Below are positions 27,420-36,886 of a stretch of DNA of 64,000 nucleotides, one piece after another. The DNA is from Prevotella pectinovora (GTDB lineage: Bacteria > Bacteroidota > Bacteroidia > Bacteroidales > Bacteroidaceae): positions 1 to 64,000 of the forward strand of contig NZ_JXQI01000010.1 in assembly GCF_000834015.1 (NCBI RefSeq), read 5' to 3'. The notes under the pieces were generated by a model, which was not told the origin of the DNA, ran no database searches, and worked only from the letters and a program-made list of their open reading frames with translations. How positions within the stretch are numbered: the first letter of the stretch is position 1; each line of letters begins with the position of its first letter. Both the position numbers and the translations under genes were made by a program.

Positions 27420-27427
27420 CAAATATA
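27420..27427 (-). promoter_or_regulatory. Promoter -7 box of the TonB receptor operon
   Basis: TATATTTG on the minus strand, 33 bases upstream of the receptor start. The rest of 27388-27738 shows no gene and no repeat that I recognise. Confidence 0.6.
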
Positions 27428-27738
27428 CAAATTAATGTTTAATAACCCTATAAATGTTAAACAAAAAGGCGCTTTGTAATGTAATTTTAATGGGAAACCG
27501 CCAAATAATGTTGGGAAAAGAAGAAAACGGGACGAATTAACGAACCTGTTTTAGCAGGCAGTGATGAAATAGTAATTGGTCCATTGACAACGGACTAATT
27601 TGACAAGGCAACACTGGAAGCATTTCTTACAGTGCAGTTTACTCCTCATTTTGAGATACTTGAATTATCGGAGCGAAGACACTTATAATGATTGAGACAC
27701 GCAAATACTTTTCAATTTTTTTTGATAAAGAGTCGCAG

Positions 27739-29304
27739 CTATCCTTCTATCCGCCACTCCGTGATGGTGCGTTCCTCGCTGCTGTAGTTCACGCCCACCT
27801 TTACCAGCCGTTTGCCGTCGGCTGTATAGGGGATGAGATAGCCCTTCTCGTCAATCTGGCGGAGCGCGGCGTCGGCGGAGCCGTCAAACTTCAACTCCAT
27901 GACGTAGACCACCGAGGGCAGCGTGATCACCACGTCGGCCCTGCCGTGCGCACTTTCCTCCTCCACCTTGATGAACGAGCCGATGAGCGAGAACACCAGA
28001 TAGAAGATGGTCTGCACGTCGCGCTCCGTCTTGTTCGACAGGCGGTAGGACACGCCGGCGAGATAGGCGCGCATCAGCGTGAGCGCTTGCTCCATGTCGT
28101 CGGCGATGACCGCCTTGACAAACTTGATGACGAAACTGCTGTTGGTGCCCTCGGCCGGCGTGAGGTAGTTGGCGGCAAGCGAGCGCACCATCCCCGTGCG
28201 CACCTCCTCGTTGGGATAGCCCAGCGTGTAGAGGTCGATCATCGGTTCGTAGTGCTTGATGGTGAGGTAGCCGCTCTGGTAGAGCAACGGAAGGGCGGTG
28301 GTCATGTTCTCTGGCGACACGTCGAAGTCGCTCACTCCGGCGTCCTGGCCAGTGAGGTCGCGCAAGCCGACATTGTATTTCTGGAGCAATTTGATGATGT
28401 AGGTGGGCGTGCCCGAGTCGAACCAGTAGTCGCCGATGTCGCCTGAGGCAAGGGCTTTGATCAAGCTGAACGGATTGTACACATCCTCAGAGTTCTTGCT
28501 GAAATGATAGCCGTCGTATTTCCGCTTGAGCCGTTCGAATGTCTCGTCCACGCTGAGGTGCAGGTGCTCGGCAAGGCGCTCCACATCGGGCAGCATCTGA
28601 GTGTGGAGCTCCTCGCTGCTGATGCCGCAGATGGCGGAATACTTGTCGTACATGGAGATGTTGAACAGGTTGTTCAGCTCACTGAAGATGCTGAGCTGCG
28701 CAAACTTGGTGATGCCCGTGAGGAACACGAACTCAAGATACGGGTCGAGCGACTTGATGGGCGAATAGAAGTTCTGCATCGCGCGGCGCAGGGCGACAAG
28801 GTTCTGCTCCTCGTGCACCACGTCAAGCAGCGGCGCGTCGTACTCATCGATGATGAGCGCCACTTTCCGGCCTGTTAGCCTGTTTGCCGTCACCACCAGG
28901 TCTTTCAAGCGAATGTTGGGGTCTTGCTTTTCGCTCTTGTAGCCAAAAACGGCTTCCTGGTCGGTGAGCATGTCGGCAAGATAACGCTCGAGCATGTCCT
29001 TGTCCATGTGCTTGGCTGCACTCATGTCGAAGTGCAGCACGGGATGCTTCACCCAGTCCTTCTCATACTCTCCCATGGCGAGGCCTTCGAACAGGTCCTT
29101 GCGCCCCTCGTAATAAGCATGGATCATCGAGGCAAACAGCGACTTGCCGAACCGCCTCGGGCGGCTCAGGAAAACATACTTATAACCCTTGTCGATGAAA
29201 TCCACAAGATACTGCGTCTTGTCGATATAAAGATAGTTACGTTCCCGAATCTCGCTGAACGTCTGTATGCCTATCGGATATTTTCTTGCCTGTGCCATGG
29301 TCAT
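27739..29304 (-). CDS. AAA-ATPase-like protein with PD-(D/E)XK nuclease C-terminus
   Basis: The 521-residue protein matches the Bacteroidetes family that pairs an AAA-ATPase-like N-terminal domain ('[20 protein letters not shown]', P-loop 'SRPRRFGKS', '[11 protein letters not shown]') with a C-terminal PD-(D/E)XK nuclease-fold domain ('[20 protein letters not shown]'). Many near-identical members occur per genome, and their role is unknown (suggested links to mobile DNA or conflict). Third-position GC looks higher than in the neighbouring genes, which hints at recent arrival. It is a single gene with its own TATATTTG promoter box at 29356-29363. Confidence 0.9.
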   Translation of the reverse strand: MTMAQARKYPIGIQTFSEIRERNYLYIDKTQYLVDFIDKGYKYVFLSRPRRFGKSLFASMIHAYYEGRKDLFEGLAMGEYEKDWVKHPVLHFDMSAAKHMDKDMLERYLADMLTDQEAVFGYKSEKQDPNIRLKDLVVTANRLTGRKVALIIDEYDAPLLDVVHEEQNLVALRRAMQNFYSPIKSLDPYLEFVFLTGITKFAQLSIFSELNNLFNISMYDKYSAICGISSEELHTQMLPDVERLAEHLHLSVDETFERLKRKYDGYHFSKNSEDVYNPFSLIKALASGDIGDYWFDSGTPTYIIKLLQKYNVGLRDLTGQDAGVSDFDVSPENMTTALPLLYQSGYLTIKHYEPMIDLYTLGYPNEEVRTGMVRSLAANYLTPAEGTNSSFVIKFVKAVIADDMEQALTLMRAYLAGVSYRLSNKTERDVQTIFYLVFSLIGSFIKVEEESAHGRADVVITLPSVVYVMELKFDGSADAALRQIDEKGYLIPYTADGKRLVKVGVNYSSEERTITEWRIEG

Positions 29305-29355
29305 TTGTTTTGCTGTTATTCATCCATGTAGGATGCGATATGCTGCATTCTATTG

Positions 29356-29363
29356 CAAATATA
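29356..29363 (-). promoter_or_regulatory. Promoter -7 box of the AAA/PD-(D/E)XK gene
   Basis: TATATTTG followed by C on the minus strand, 52 bases before the start codon. Confidence 0.6.
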
Positions 29364-29625
29364 GTGATTATTTGAATAAACGGCAAGTCTTTTACAAAAA
29401 ACGCTCCATGGCAATACCATAAAGGGGCATTCTCAAGCATTGGATAATTTATTGTTATCCAATGACTCGATCAATTTGTATATGATGAACATCCTTTATG
29501 TATGAAAAAATCGACGAGTAAGCATAATGTCATTCCTCATCAACAGGAAAGAGTTTGTTCAGATGCCGCTTCTTTTCATTTCCTTTACGGGTGTTTCTTC
29601 TTATGGAAACTTTAGGCTCAGTTTT

Positions 29626-29708
29626 GGGCACGCTGCTTGCCCACTTGGGGCACGCTGCTTGCCCCACTTGAGAACGCTGCTTGCCCCGGTTGGGCACAAT
29701 CGTTGCCT
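29626..29708. repeat. 22-bp-period palindrome array, locus 2
   Basis: Four 17-nt units are centred at 29634, 29656, 29678 and 29700, exactly 22 bp apart. The first two are identical (GGGCACGCTGCTTGCCC), the third is decayed (GAGAACGCTGCTTGCCC) and the fourth keeps only the outer stem (GGGCACAATCGTTGCCT). Spacers are five bases. The second ~158-bp element lies 51 bases to the right. Confidence 0.85.
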
Positions 29709-29759
29709 GTTTCATGAGGTTTTGTTATCCTTGCCAATGATTGTGGTTTGGAAATCTCC

Positions 29760-29916
29760 GGGTGGCGCAAAGCGGCATGATACTTCAATGATACTTTTAT
29801 GATACTTTTCTGTAAAGCATTCAGAAAAGTGTCATAACGGTAACTTGTTGGCTTGTTTGACTTTGGATGCTGTGGGGAACCGGAAAATGATACTTTGACA
29901 CTTTTCCGGAGAAAAA
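29760..29916. repeat. ~158-bp dispersed repeat, copy 2
   Basis: This is the full-length partner of 10887-11045, in the same orientation and also next to a 22-bp-period array. The central hairpin is ATGATACTTTTCTG (29799-29812) with CAGAAAAGTGTCAT (29822-29835). The right end CTTTTCCGGAGAAAAA is a small stem. It lies 3' of the MATE gene. Confidence 0.75.
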
Positions 29917-29967
29917 CATTTTTCGTTAGTCCAGAATCTGGCATTATGGCTAGCCTGGATTCTGGGG

Positions 29968-31326
29968 TTAACCATGGTCATTCCCGAAATCCTTTTTCAG
30001 ATCGCGGAACACGCTCCATGCCACAGGCACTGATAGGAGGAACGAACAGAGGTCGGACACCGCCTGACTCATCTCCACACCCTGCAGACCGAGAAACAAT
30101 GGGAGGATGAATACCGCCGGGATGAAGAACATACCGCTGCGCGAGGCGGCCACGAGATTGGCACGCATCGGTTTGCGTGCCGTCTGCGACAGCATGTTGG
30201 TGAGGATGATGGTGGCGATGAGAGGGTAGGTGATGAGCTGCCAGCGGAAAGCCGCTGTGCCGACGGCTATTACGGCAGGGTCGTCGCGGAATACCGATAT
30301 TATGGGTTCCGTGAATATGAAGCCTATTATGGTGATGGCGAGGAAGAACACCGTGCCTATCTTTATGCAGTAAACAAAGCCCTCGTATATCCTGTCGAGC
30401 AGCTTCGCTCCGCAGCAGAATCCGCAAAGCGGCTGGAATCCCTGTCCCAGTCCCACAATGCCGGCATACACAAAATTGGAAATCCTCGTCACTATCGACA
30501 TTCCCGCTATGGCAGCGTCGCCGTAGGCCCCCGCAGCGATGTTCAGCATTATCGTGGCAACGCTCGCCAGTCCCTGTCGTGAGAGCGACGGAGTGCCGTT
30601 GATGACTATTTCCTTGGCGAAGGCGCCCGAAAGGCGGCAGTTCCTTAGTTCAATGGCTATATTGCCCCGATGGCGAGTCATGTTGAACAGTATGAAGAAA
30701 CTCATCGTCTGGCTCACGAGCGTAGCCACGGCAGCCCCCGTTATTCCCAGACAGAAATAGAATATCAGTATCGGTGCGAGCACCACGTTGAGCACCACAC
30801 CGCTGAGTATGCCATACATGGCATATTTGGCGTTGCCTTGAAAGCGCATCTGGTTGTTCAGCGTGAAGGCACCCGTCATGAACGGCGCTCCCACGAGGAT
30901 TATGCCCAGGTATCGTTCCGTGTATGGCAGAATGGTCTCCGTGGAACCGAGGAATATGCAGATGTCGGAAAGAAACGCCAGTCCCACCACTGCAACCGCC
31001 AGACCGAAAGTCACGCTGCCCACAAGTCCTGTGGCAGCCATGTATTTAGCCTCGTCGGTGCGCTTTGCGCCGAGCATCCGTGATATGTAGTTGCCCGAAC
31101 CGTGTCCGAAGAAGAATCCGATTGCCTGTATGATGGTCATTATAGAGAATGAAATGCCCACGGCGGCAGTGCTCTGCGTGTTTATCTGTCCCACGTAGTA
31201 TGTGTCGACCATTCCGTATATGCTTGTCACCAGCATTGATATTATGGTGGGTACCGCCATGCTTACAATCACCCTGTGTACGGGAGCGTGAGTGAGAAAA
31301 GTGTAGTTGTCTCTTTGCTTCTTCAT
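29968..31326 (-). CDS. MATE-family multidrug/sodium antiporter
   Basis: The 452-residue inner-membrane protein has the 12-helix, two-lobed MATE pattern, with 'VHRVIVSMAVPTIISMLVTS' and 'MVDTYYVGQINTQSTAAVGI' in the first lobe and 'NFVYAGIVGLGQGFQPLCGF' in the second. MATE proteins export cationic drugs or metabolites in exchange for sodium or protons. The substrate is unknown. It is a single gene, preceded by a terminator after the upstream dacB. Confidence 0.93.
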   Translation of the reverse strand: MKKQRDNYTFLTHAPVHRVIVSMAVPTIISMLVTSIYGMVDTYYVGQINTQSTAAVGISFSIMTIIQAIGFFFGHGSGNYISRMLGAKRTDEAKYMAATGLVGSVTFGLAVAVVGLAFLSDICIFLGSTETILPYTERYLGIILVGAPFMTGAFTLNNQMRFQGNAKYAMYGILSGVVLNVVLAPILIFYFCLGITGAAVATLVSQTMSFFILFNMTRHRGNIAIELRNCRLSGAFAKEIVINGTPSLSRQGLASVATIMLNIAAGAYGDAAIAGMSIVTRISNFVYAGIVGLGQGFQPLCGFCCGAKLLDRIYEGFVYCIKIGTVFFLAITIIGFIFTEPIISVFRDDPAVIAVGTAAFRWQLITYPLIATIILTNMLSQTARKPMRANLVAASRSGMFFIPAVFILPLFLGLQGVEMSQAVSDLCSFLLSVPVAWSVFRDLKKDFGNDHG

Positions 31327-31403
31327 CTTTGTTATTGTCGTACCGCTTCAGTACTTGCGTTTCCTATGCTCTGGTTGTCGTTTTTTTATCCTGTATGTCA
31401 AGC

Positions 31404-31431
31404 CCCGAGACTGTCTGATTGCCGTTTCGGG
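31404..31431 (-). terminator. Terminator after the PBP4-type gene
   Basis: CCCGAGACTG...CCGTTTCGGG forms a stem with minor bulges, and the minus strand continues towards a run of T. It carries the GGCAATCAGAC form of the dispersed motif. Confidence 0.5.
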
Positions 31432-31488
31432 ATGAAAAGACGGATGCCGCTTCGGGGAGTCCGTAAAAGTCAGATGTCCGTCCCACCG

Positions 31489-32856
31489 TCATTTGCAGAG
31501 AGCCTGACAGACCTTGTCCTGGAAGTTCCTGCCAGAAGAAGAATGTCTGATTCCCATGTTTATGATAGAGAAGCAGATGCGGTGACCGTTGGCCGTGGTG
31601 AGATATCCGGCGAGCGAACTGACACCTGTCACCGTGCCCGTCTTTGCCTTCACGTTCTCATGTGCTGCCCCTTTACGCATGCGTTTCGAGAGAGTGCCGT
31701 CCACTCCGGCTATAGGCAGGCAAGGCAGCATGTTGTCGTAGATTTCAGGATGGCGGTAGGCATATCTCAGGAAGTCCACTTCCAGTTCCGGCGACACGTA
31801 GTTGTATAGCGACAGTCCGCTGCCGTCGGCGATATAATATGCCGAAGGCCTCCTGCCCACCTTGGATATTATGGCGTTCACCGCCTGTCTGCCATGTCTT
31901 GCAGATGCGGTGTTGCGTCCTGCCACTTCGGCAGCCAGCTGATAGAATATCGCTTCAGAATAGAGGTTGTCGCTGCGCTTCAGCTGGCGGCGCATCACTT
32001 CGAGCAATGGGGTGCGCTTTATATATAAGGTGTGAGCGCCGGAGGGCATCGAACCGTTGCTGCACGTTCCTGTCACGGTGATACCATTCTGTCTGAGCTT
32101 CCTCTGCAGTCTCTCGCCGAACTCCTCCTTCCTGCCGGCGAGCAGTGGAGAGAGCACAGGATTGTCGTCGTCCCAGCACCAACCCTCGCCAAGACGGTCC
32201 TTGTCTTTCATCGTGAGGTCGAGATATATGTTGCCGTCGATGGTGTCGATGCCGAGCGCCTTCACGCTGTCGGCAAACTCGGCGATGTCGTCGCTCCCTA
32301 TCGTGGGGTCGAAGCCACCTTTCACATACAGGTTTCCGCGGAGCGTCAGACTGTCTGTCCTGCCTGTATATGCCATGCGCGTCTTCAGTTCGTAGCCTGC
32401 ACCCAGACGGTCGATAGCCGTCACCGCCACCATCATCTTCAGAGTGCTGGCAGGGCGCATCAGCTGAGAGGCGTTGCGTTCGTAGATAGTGGAGTCGGCG
32501 GTGAGGTCGTAGATTTTCATTCCCACCATCGAGGTGTTGAATATCGTGGTGTTGTCGAAAATCTTCTCAATCCTGTGTCTCACATTCTCCGGCCACGGCA
32601 GGTTCTCGTCGTCGTAACTGATGTCGTCGCCGTCGTCAGACGCCTCGTCGGTGGAGTCGTTCTGCTGGATGCCAATCGTCATGGTGTCCACGTCGACGGT
32701 GTCTACGATTACGGTGTCGTCGTCATTGAATATTTCGTTGAGGCAGGTCTCTTGGGCAAATGCGCAATGAGTGACCTCGTCGGTGGCATACATCGGAAGC
32801 AGCAACAGCGCCGCAAGACTTATTATGCCACTTGCAAACAGTTTTCTCTTTTTCAT
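31489..32856 (-). CDS. dacB: D-alanyl-D-alanine carboxypeptidase/endopeptidase (PBP4 type)
   Basis: The 455-residue protein is a peptidase S13 (PBP4/DacB) enzyme with a signal peptide and all three penicillin-binding motifs: SxxK at Ser137-Lys140 ('ASTLKMM'), SDN at 295-297 and KTG at 405-407. It cleaves D-Ala-D-Ala ends or cross-bridges of peptidoglycan in the periplasm. An acidic, low-complexity stretch (about 40-85) between signal and catalytic domain is unusual for the family. It is divergent from nadB, with a TAATTTTG box at 32953-32960. Confidence 0.93.
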   Translation of the reverse strand: MKKRKLFASGIISLAALLLLPMYATDEVTHCAFAQETCLNEIFNDDDTVIVDTVDVDTMTIGIQQNDSTDEASDDGDDISYDDENLPWPENVRHRIEKIFDNTTIFNTSMVGMKIYDLTADSTIYERNASQLMRPASTLKMMVAVTAIDRLGAGYELKTRMAYTGRTDSLTLRGNLYVKGGFDPTIGSDDIAEFADSVKALGIDTIDGNIYLDLTMKDKDRLGEGWCWDDDNPVLSPLLAGRKEEFGERLQRKLRQNGITVTGTCSNGSMPSGAHTLYIKRTPLLEVMRRQLKRSDNLYSEAIFYQLAAEVAGRNTASARHGRQAVNAIISKVGRRPSAYYIADGSGLSLYNYVSPELEVDFLRYAYRHPEIYDNMLPCLPIAGVDGTLSKRMRKGAAHENVKAKTGTVTGVSSLAGYLTTANGHRICFSIINMGIRHSSSGRNFQDKVCQALCK

Positions 32857-32952
32857 TTATTGATATGTTCAGATGGGTTTGATGTTGGTGTGCCAATGGA
32901 AAAGCAACAGGAAAAAGTCGCTGCTATGGTACTCCAAATTCCATAACGCATA

Positions 32953-32960
32953 CAAAATTA
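32953..32960 (-). promoter_or_regulatory. Promoter -7 box of the dacB gene
   Basis: TAATTTTG on the minus strand, about 97 bases before the start codon, in the divergent dacB/nadB gap. Confidence 0.5.
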
Positions 32961-33055
32961 CGAACTTTTGGGCGAAAAAGTGGAATAATTACTATTAAAG
33001 AATGTAATAACCTACAAAAAGCCTCCGATATTTATCCGTTTTAAGAAAATCTTAT

Positions 33056-33063
33056 TACTTTTG
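33056..33063 (+). promoter_or_regulatory. Promoter -7 box of nadB
   Basis: TACTTTTG followed by C, 24 bases before the ATG at 33087. It sits beside the TTG (33066) that opens the longest frame, which rules that start out. Confidence 0.65.
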
Positions 33064-33086
33064 CATTGATTAAAACAAACGTCTTT

Positions 33087-34676
33087 ATGGTTTATAAATA
33101 CGATTTTCTCATTATCGGTGCCGGCGTCGCCGGAATGAGCTATGCGCTAAAGGTAGCAAGAGAACACAAAGGCAAGATATGCCTGATCTGCAAAACAACG
33201 CTCGATGAGGCGAATACATACTTCGCCCAGGGAGGAGTGGCATCGGTGACGAATCTCAAGATAGACAATTTCGATAAGCATATCGAAGACACTATGATAG
33301 CCGGTGACTACATCAATGATGTGGAAGCTGTGGAGCAAGTGGTAAGGAATGCACCGGAGCAGATTGATGAACTGGTGAAGTGGGGAGTGCACTTCGACCG
33401 CAAGGAAGACGGCAGCTTCGATCTGCACCGTGAGGGAGGACACTCTGAGTTCCGTATCCTGCACCATGCCGACGACACAGGAGCCGAGATCCAACGAGGA
33501 CTGATGGAGGCCGTGCGCAGCAATCCGGACATCGACATCAAGGAGAATCATTTCGCAGTAGAGATAATAACGCAGCACCATCTCGGAATAGTGGTGACGC
33601 GCCGCACGCCGAACATACAGTGTTATGGAGCTTACGTGCTGAACCCGGAGACACAGAAGGTGGACACGTATCTGAGTAAGGTCACACTGATGTGTACCGG
33701 AGGATGCGGAGCCGTGTACCAGACCACCACAAACCCCGTGATAGCCACCGGCGACGGAGAGGCAATGGTATACCGCGCAAAGGGAACGGTGCAGGACATG
33801 GAGTTCGTGCAGTTCCATCCCACATCATTATATAATCCGCAAGAGACCCATCCCGCATACCTCATCACAGAGGCGATGAGAGGCTACGGCGGCATCCTGC
33901 GACTGCCCAACGGAGAGTCGTTCATGGAGAAATACGACAAGCGGTTGAGTCTCGCTCCCCGCGACATCGTGGCGCGTGCCATCGACAAGGAGATGAAGAT
34001 ACACGGTATCGACCATGTGTGTCTGGACGTGACCCACAAGGATCCGGAGGAGACAAAGCATCATTTCCCGAATATATACAAGAAATGTCTGAGTATCGGC
34101 ATCGACATCACCAAGGAGTATATCCCCGTAAGGCCGGCAGCCCATTATATGTGCGGCGGCATCAAGGTGGACCTCAACGGCGAGTCGAGCATCAAGCGCC
34201 TCTATGCCATCGGCGAATGCTCATGCACAGGACTTCACGGAGGCAACCGTCTGGCAAGCAACTCGCTCATCGAGGCTGTGGTATATGCCGATGCGGCTGC
34301 AAAGCACAGTCTGGCACACATTGATGAATATGACTTCAATGTGCATGTGCCGGAGTGGGACGACCAGGGCACCCTGACCAATGAGGAGAAAGTGCTCATC
34401 ACGCAGAGCGTGAAGGAAGTGGGACAGATAATGAGCAACTATGTGGGCATCGTGAGAAGTGACCTCAGACTGAAACGTGCATGGAACCGTCTCGACCTGC
34501 TCTATGAAGAGACAGAGTCGCTCTTCAAGAGGGTGAAGGCGAGCAAGGATATCTGTGAACTTAGAAACATGATAAACGTGGGCTACCTCATCACACGTCA
34601 GGCAATAGAGCGTAAGGAGTGTCGTGGTCTGCATTTCACCATCGACTATCCTCTTCATGCTTACGACAAGAAGTAA
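33087..34676 (+). CDS. nadB: L-aspartate oxidase
   Basis: The 529-residue flavoprotein of the succinate dehydrogenase/fumarate reductase family oxidises L-aspartate to iminoaspartate for NAD synthesis. In this group it can use fumarate as electron acceptor. Visible features are the FAD dinucleotide fold 'IIGAGVAG' (Gly11-Gly16), 'ANTYFAQGGVASV', the aspartate-oxidase signature 'HREGGHSEFRILHHADDTG', 'RPAAHYMCGGIKVDLNGESS' and 'GLHGGNRLASNSLIEAVVY'. The ATG at 33087 fits the promoter. nadA and nadC are not adjacent. Confidence 0.95.
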   Translation: MVYKYDFLIIGAGVAGMSYALKVAREHKGKICLICKTTLDEANTYFAQGGVASVTNLKIDNFDKHIEDTMIAGDYINDVEAVEQVVRNAPEQIDELVKWGVHFDRKEDGSFDLHREGGHSEFRILHHADDTGAEIQRGLMEAVRSNPDIDIKENHFAVEIITQHHLGIVVTRRTPNIQCYGAYVLNPETQKVDTYLSKVTLMCTGGCGAVYQTTTNPVIATGDGEAMVYRAKGTVQDMEFVQFHPTSLYNPQETHPAYLITEAMRGYGGILRLPNGESFMEKYDKRLSLAPRDIVARAIDKEMKIHGIDHVCLDVTHKDPEETKHHFPNIYKKCLSIGIDITKEYIPVRPAAHYMCGGIKVDLNGESSIKRLYAIGECSCTGLHGGNRLASNSLIEAVVYADAAAKHSLAHIDEYDFNVHVPEWDDQGTLTNEEKVLITQSVKEVGQIMSNYVGIVRSDLRLKRAWNRLDLLYEETESLFKRVKASKDICELRNMINVGYLITRQAIERKECRGLHFTIDYPLHAYDKK

Positions 34677-34719
34677 TAGGAGAGTGGATGGCTGACGGAA
34701 AGATATATATAGCATTAAC

Positions 34720-34762
34720 CCCAAACCAGTCATCAGGCGATGTTCCGGATGACAGGTTTGGG
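34720..34762 (+). terminator. nadB terminator
   Basis: CCCAAACCAGTCATC (34720-34734) pairs with GATGACAGGTTTGGG (34748-34762), with one A-A mismatch, followed by a T-rich stretch. It contains the dispersed GTCATCAGG motif as a complete fold-back. Confidence 0.85.
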
Positions 34763-34909
34763 CTTTGTTGTTTTTGGAGTAAAAAGGGACGGTTTGGCAT
34801 TTGCTGACAAGACAAGGTCATAAACAGCATAATGATAGGAAATTAGCATTTCATAATGTAACAGACAGGTCTTTTTATAACCTGTATTGTTAGCTTTTTC
34901 GTGCTTTTC

Positions 34910-34940
34910 TTTGCAGCACAACAAAAAAATCGTATTTTTG
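34910..34940 (+). promoter_or_regulatory. Complete Bacteroidetes promoter of the etf operon
   Basis: TTTG (34910-34913), 19 bases, then TATTTTTG (34933-34940) followed by C. Spacing and sequence match the sigma-ABfr consensus. Transcription would start about 35 bases before the etfB ATG. Confidence 0.8.
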
Positions 34941-34982
34941 CACCTATTGTATAACATGAACTTTACATTATAACAGAATAAT

Positions 34983-35852
34983 ATGGGTTTAAAAATCATT
35001 GTACTTGCCAAGCAGGTACCAGACACACGCAATGTTGGCAAAGACGCCATGACGGCTGAAGGCACCGTGAACCGTGCCGCATTGCCAGCAATTTTCAATC
35101 CTGAAGATTTGAACGCCCTCGAACAGGCGTTACGTTTGAAAGACCAGAATCCAGGCTCCACAGTGGGTATCCTCACCATGGGCCCTCCACGTGCTGCCGA
35201 GATCATCCGCCAGGGACTCTATAGAGGAGCAGACACAGGATGGCTGCTGACCGACAGACTCTTTGCTGGTGCCGACACGCTCGCTACCTCATACGCACTT
35301 GCTACGGCAATCCAGAAAATCGGCGGTGCCGACGTGGTAATCGGTGGTCGTCAGGCTATCGACGGTGACACTGCACAGGTGGGACCACAGGTGGCACAGA
35401 AGCTGGGACTCTCTCAGGTGACTTATGCCGAGGAGATAGAGAAGTGTGAGAATGGCGTGCTCACCATCCGTCGCCATATCGACGGAGGAGTGGAGACCGT
35501 AGAGGCTCCTATGCCTATCGTCATCACGGTGAACGGCAGCGCCGCTCCTTGCCGTCCTTGCAACGCCAAGCTCGTGATGAAATACAAGCGTGCCAACGTG
35601 CCTTTGGAGCGCACTGCAGACATGCCATACGCCGAGCTTTATGCCGAGCGCCCATATCTGACGCTCAACCAGTGGTCTGTAGCCGATGTTGACGGCGACC
35701 CGGAGCAGTGTGGACTCGCCGGCTCGCCAACCAAGGTGAAGGCTGTGAAGAATATCGTGTTCCAGGCCAAGGAGAGCAAGACGCTCACCGCTTCCGACAC
35801 TGATATCGAGGGAATGATAAAAGAATTGTTGGACGAAAAGATTATTGGATAA
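34983..35852 (+). CDS. etfB: Electron transfer flavoprotein subunit beta
   Basis: The 289-residue protein is EtfB, with the N-terminal 'GLKIIVLAKQVPDTRNVGKD', the domain II motif 'TVGILTMGPPRAAEIIRQGL' and the nucleotide-binding region 'DVVIGGRQAIDGDTAQVGPQ'. With EtfA it forms a soluble heterodimer holding FAD and AMP or a second FAD, and it passes electrons to or from acyl-CoA dehydrogenases. It is the first gene of etfB-etfA-acyl-CoA dehydrogenase, with four and eight bases between genes. Confidence 0.95.
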   Translation: MGLKIIVLAKQVPDTRNVGKDAMTAEGTVNRAALPAIFNPEDLNALEQALRLKDQNPGSTVGILTMGPPRAAEIIRQGLYRGADTGWLLTDRLFAGADTLATSYALATAIQKIGGADVVIGGRQAIDGDTAQVGPQVAQKLGLSQVTYAEEIEKCENGVLTIRRHIDGGVETVEAPMPIVITVNGSAAPCRPCNAKLVMKYKRANVPLERTADMPYAELYAERPYLTLNQWSVADVDGDPEQCGLAGSPTKVKAVKNIVFQAKESKTLTASDTDIEGMIKELLDEKIIG

Positions 35853-35855
35853 GAG

Positions 35856-36878
35856 ATGAACAACGTATTTGTATATTGCGAGATAGAGAACACCACGGTT
35901 GCCGAGGTGTCTCAGGAATTGCTTACCAAAGGCCGCAAGCTCGCCAACCAGCTTGGTGTGGAGCTTCATGCCATCGTTGCCGGTACTGGCATCAAGGGCA
36001 AGGTGGAAGACCAGATACTGCCTTATGGCGTTGACAAGCTCTTCGCCTTTGATGCAGAGGGTCTCTTCCCATACACATCAGCACCACATACGGATATCCT
36101 GGTGAACCTCTTCAAGGAGGAGAAGCCACAGATCTGCCTCATGGGAGCAACAGTGATTGGCCGTGACCTCGGTCCGAGAGTGTCGTCATCGCTGACAAGC
36201 GGACTGACAGCCGACTGTACACAGCTCGAAATCGGTGATTTCGACGACAAGAAGAGCGGCACGCATTATGACAACCTGCTCTATCAGATTCGTCCGGCAT
36301 TCGGCGGAAACATCGTTGCCACAATCGTAAACCCGGAGCATCGTCCACAGATGGCTACCGTGCGTAGCGGAGTGATGCAGAAAGCCGTATACGAGGGTGA
36401 GGCAAAGCATGAAGTGGTATATATGGACGTAGCAAAATATGTGCCTGAGGCTGACTATGTGGTGAAGGTCATCGACCGCCACGTTGAGGCTGCCAAGCAC
36501 AACCTGAAGGGTGCGCCGATCGTCGTTGCCGGTGGCTACGGCGTGGGCAGCAAGGAAGGCTTCGACATGCTATTCCAACTCGCCAAGGAACTCCACGGAG
36601 AGGTGGGCGCCAGCCGTGCGGCTGTTGACGCTGGATGGGTAGACCACGACCGCCAGATTGGCCAGACCGGTGTGACAGTGCATCCAAAGGTGTATATCGC
36701 ATGTGGTATCTCCGGTCAGATTCAGCATATCGCAGGTATGCAGGACTCTGGTATCATCATCTCCGTGAACAACGACCCTGAGGCTCCTATCAACAAGATT
36801 GCCGACTATGTAATCAACGGCACTGTGGAGGAGGTCGTTCCAAAACTCATAAAGTATTATAAGCAGAACTCAAAGTAA
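35856..36878 (+). CDS. etfA: Electron transfer flavoprotein subunit alpha
   Basis: The 340-residue EtfA has an N-terminal adenine nucleotide alpha-hydrolase-like domain and a C-terminal FAD domain (about 200-335) with 'IVVAGGYGVGSKEGFDMLFQ', 'AVDAGWVDHDRQIGQTG' and 'VHPKVYIACGISGQIQHIAG'. It starts three bases after etfB stops, so the two are translated from one mRNA. Confidence 0.95.
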   Translation: MNNVFVYCEIENTTVAEVSQELLTKGRKLANQLGVELHAIVAGTGIKGKVEDQILPYGVDKLFAFDAEGLFPYTSAPHTDILVNLFKEEKPQICLMGATVIGRDLGPRVSSSLTSGLTADCTQLEIGDFDDKKSGTHYDNLLYQIRPAFGGNIVATIVNPEHRPQMATVRSGVMQKAVYEGEAKHEVVYMDVAKYVPEADYVVKVIDRHVEAAKHNLKGAPIVVAGGYGVGSKEGFDMLFQLAKELHGEVGASRAAVDAGWVDHDRQIGQTGVTVHPKVYIACGISGQIQHIAGMQDSGIIISVNNDPEAPINKIADYVINGTVEEVVPKLIKYYKQNSK

Positions 36879-36886
36879 AGAACATC

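Noticed and set aside
27688-29331. Plus-strand frames of 252, 124 and 135 codons opposite the AAA/PD-(D/E)XK gene
   Set aside because: They are antisense shadows of a GC-rich coding sequence with no family match.
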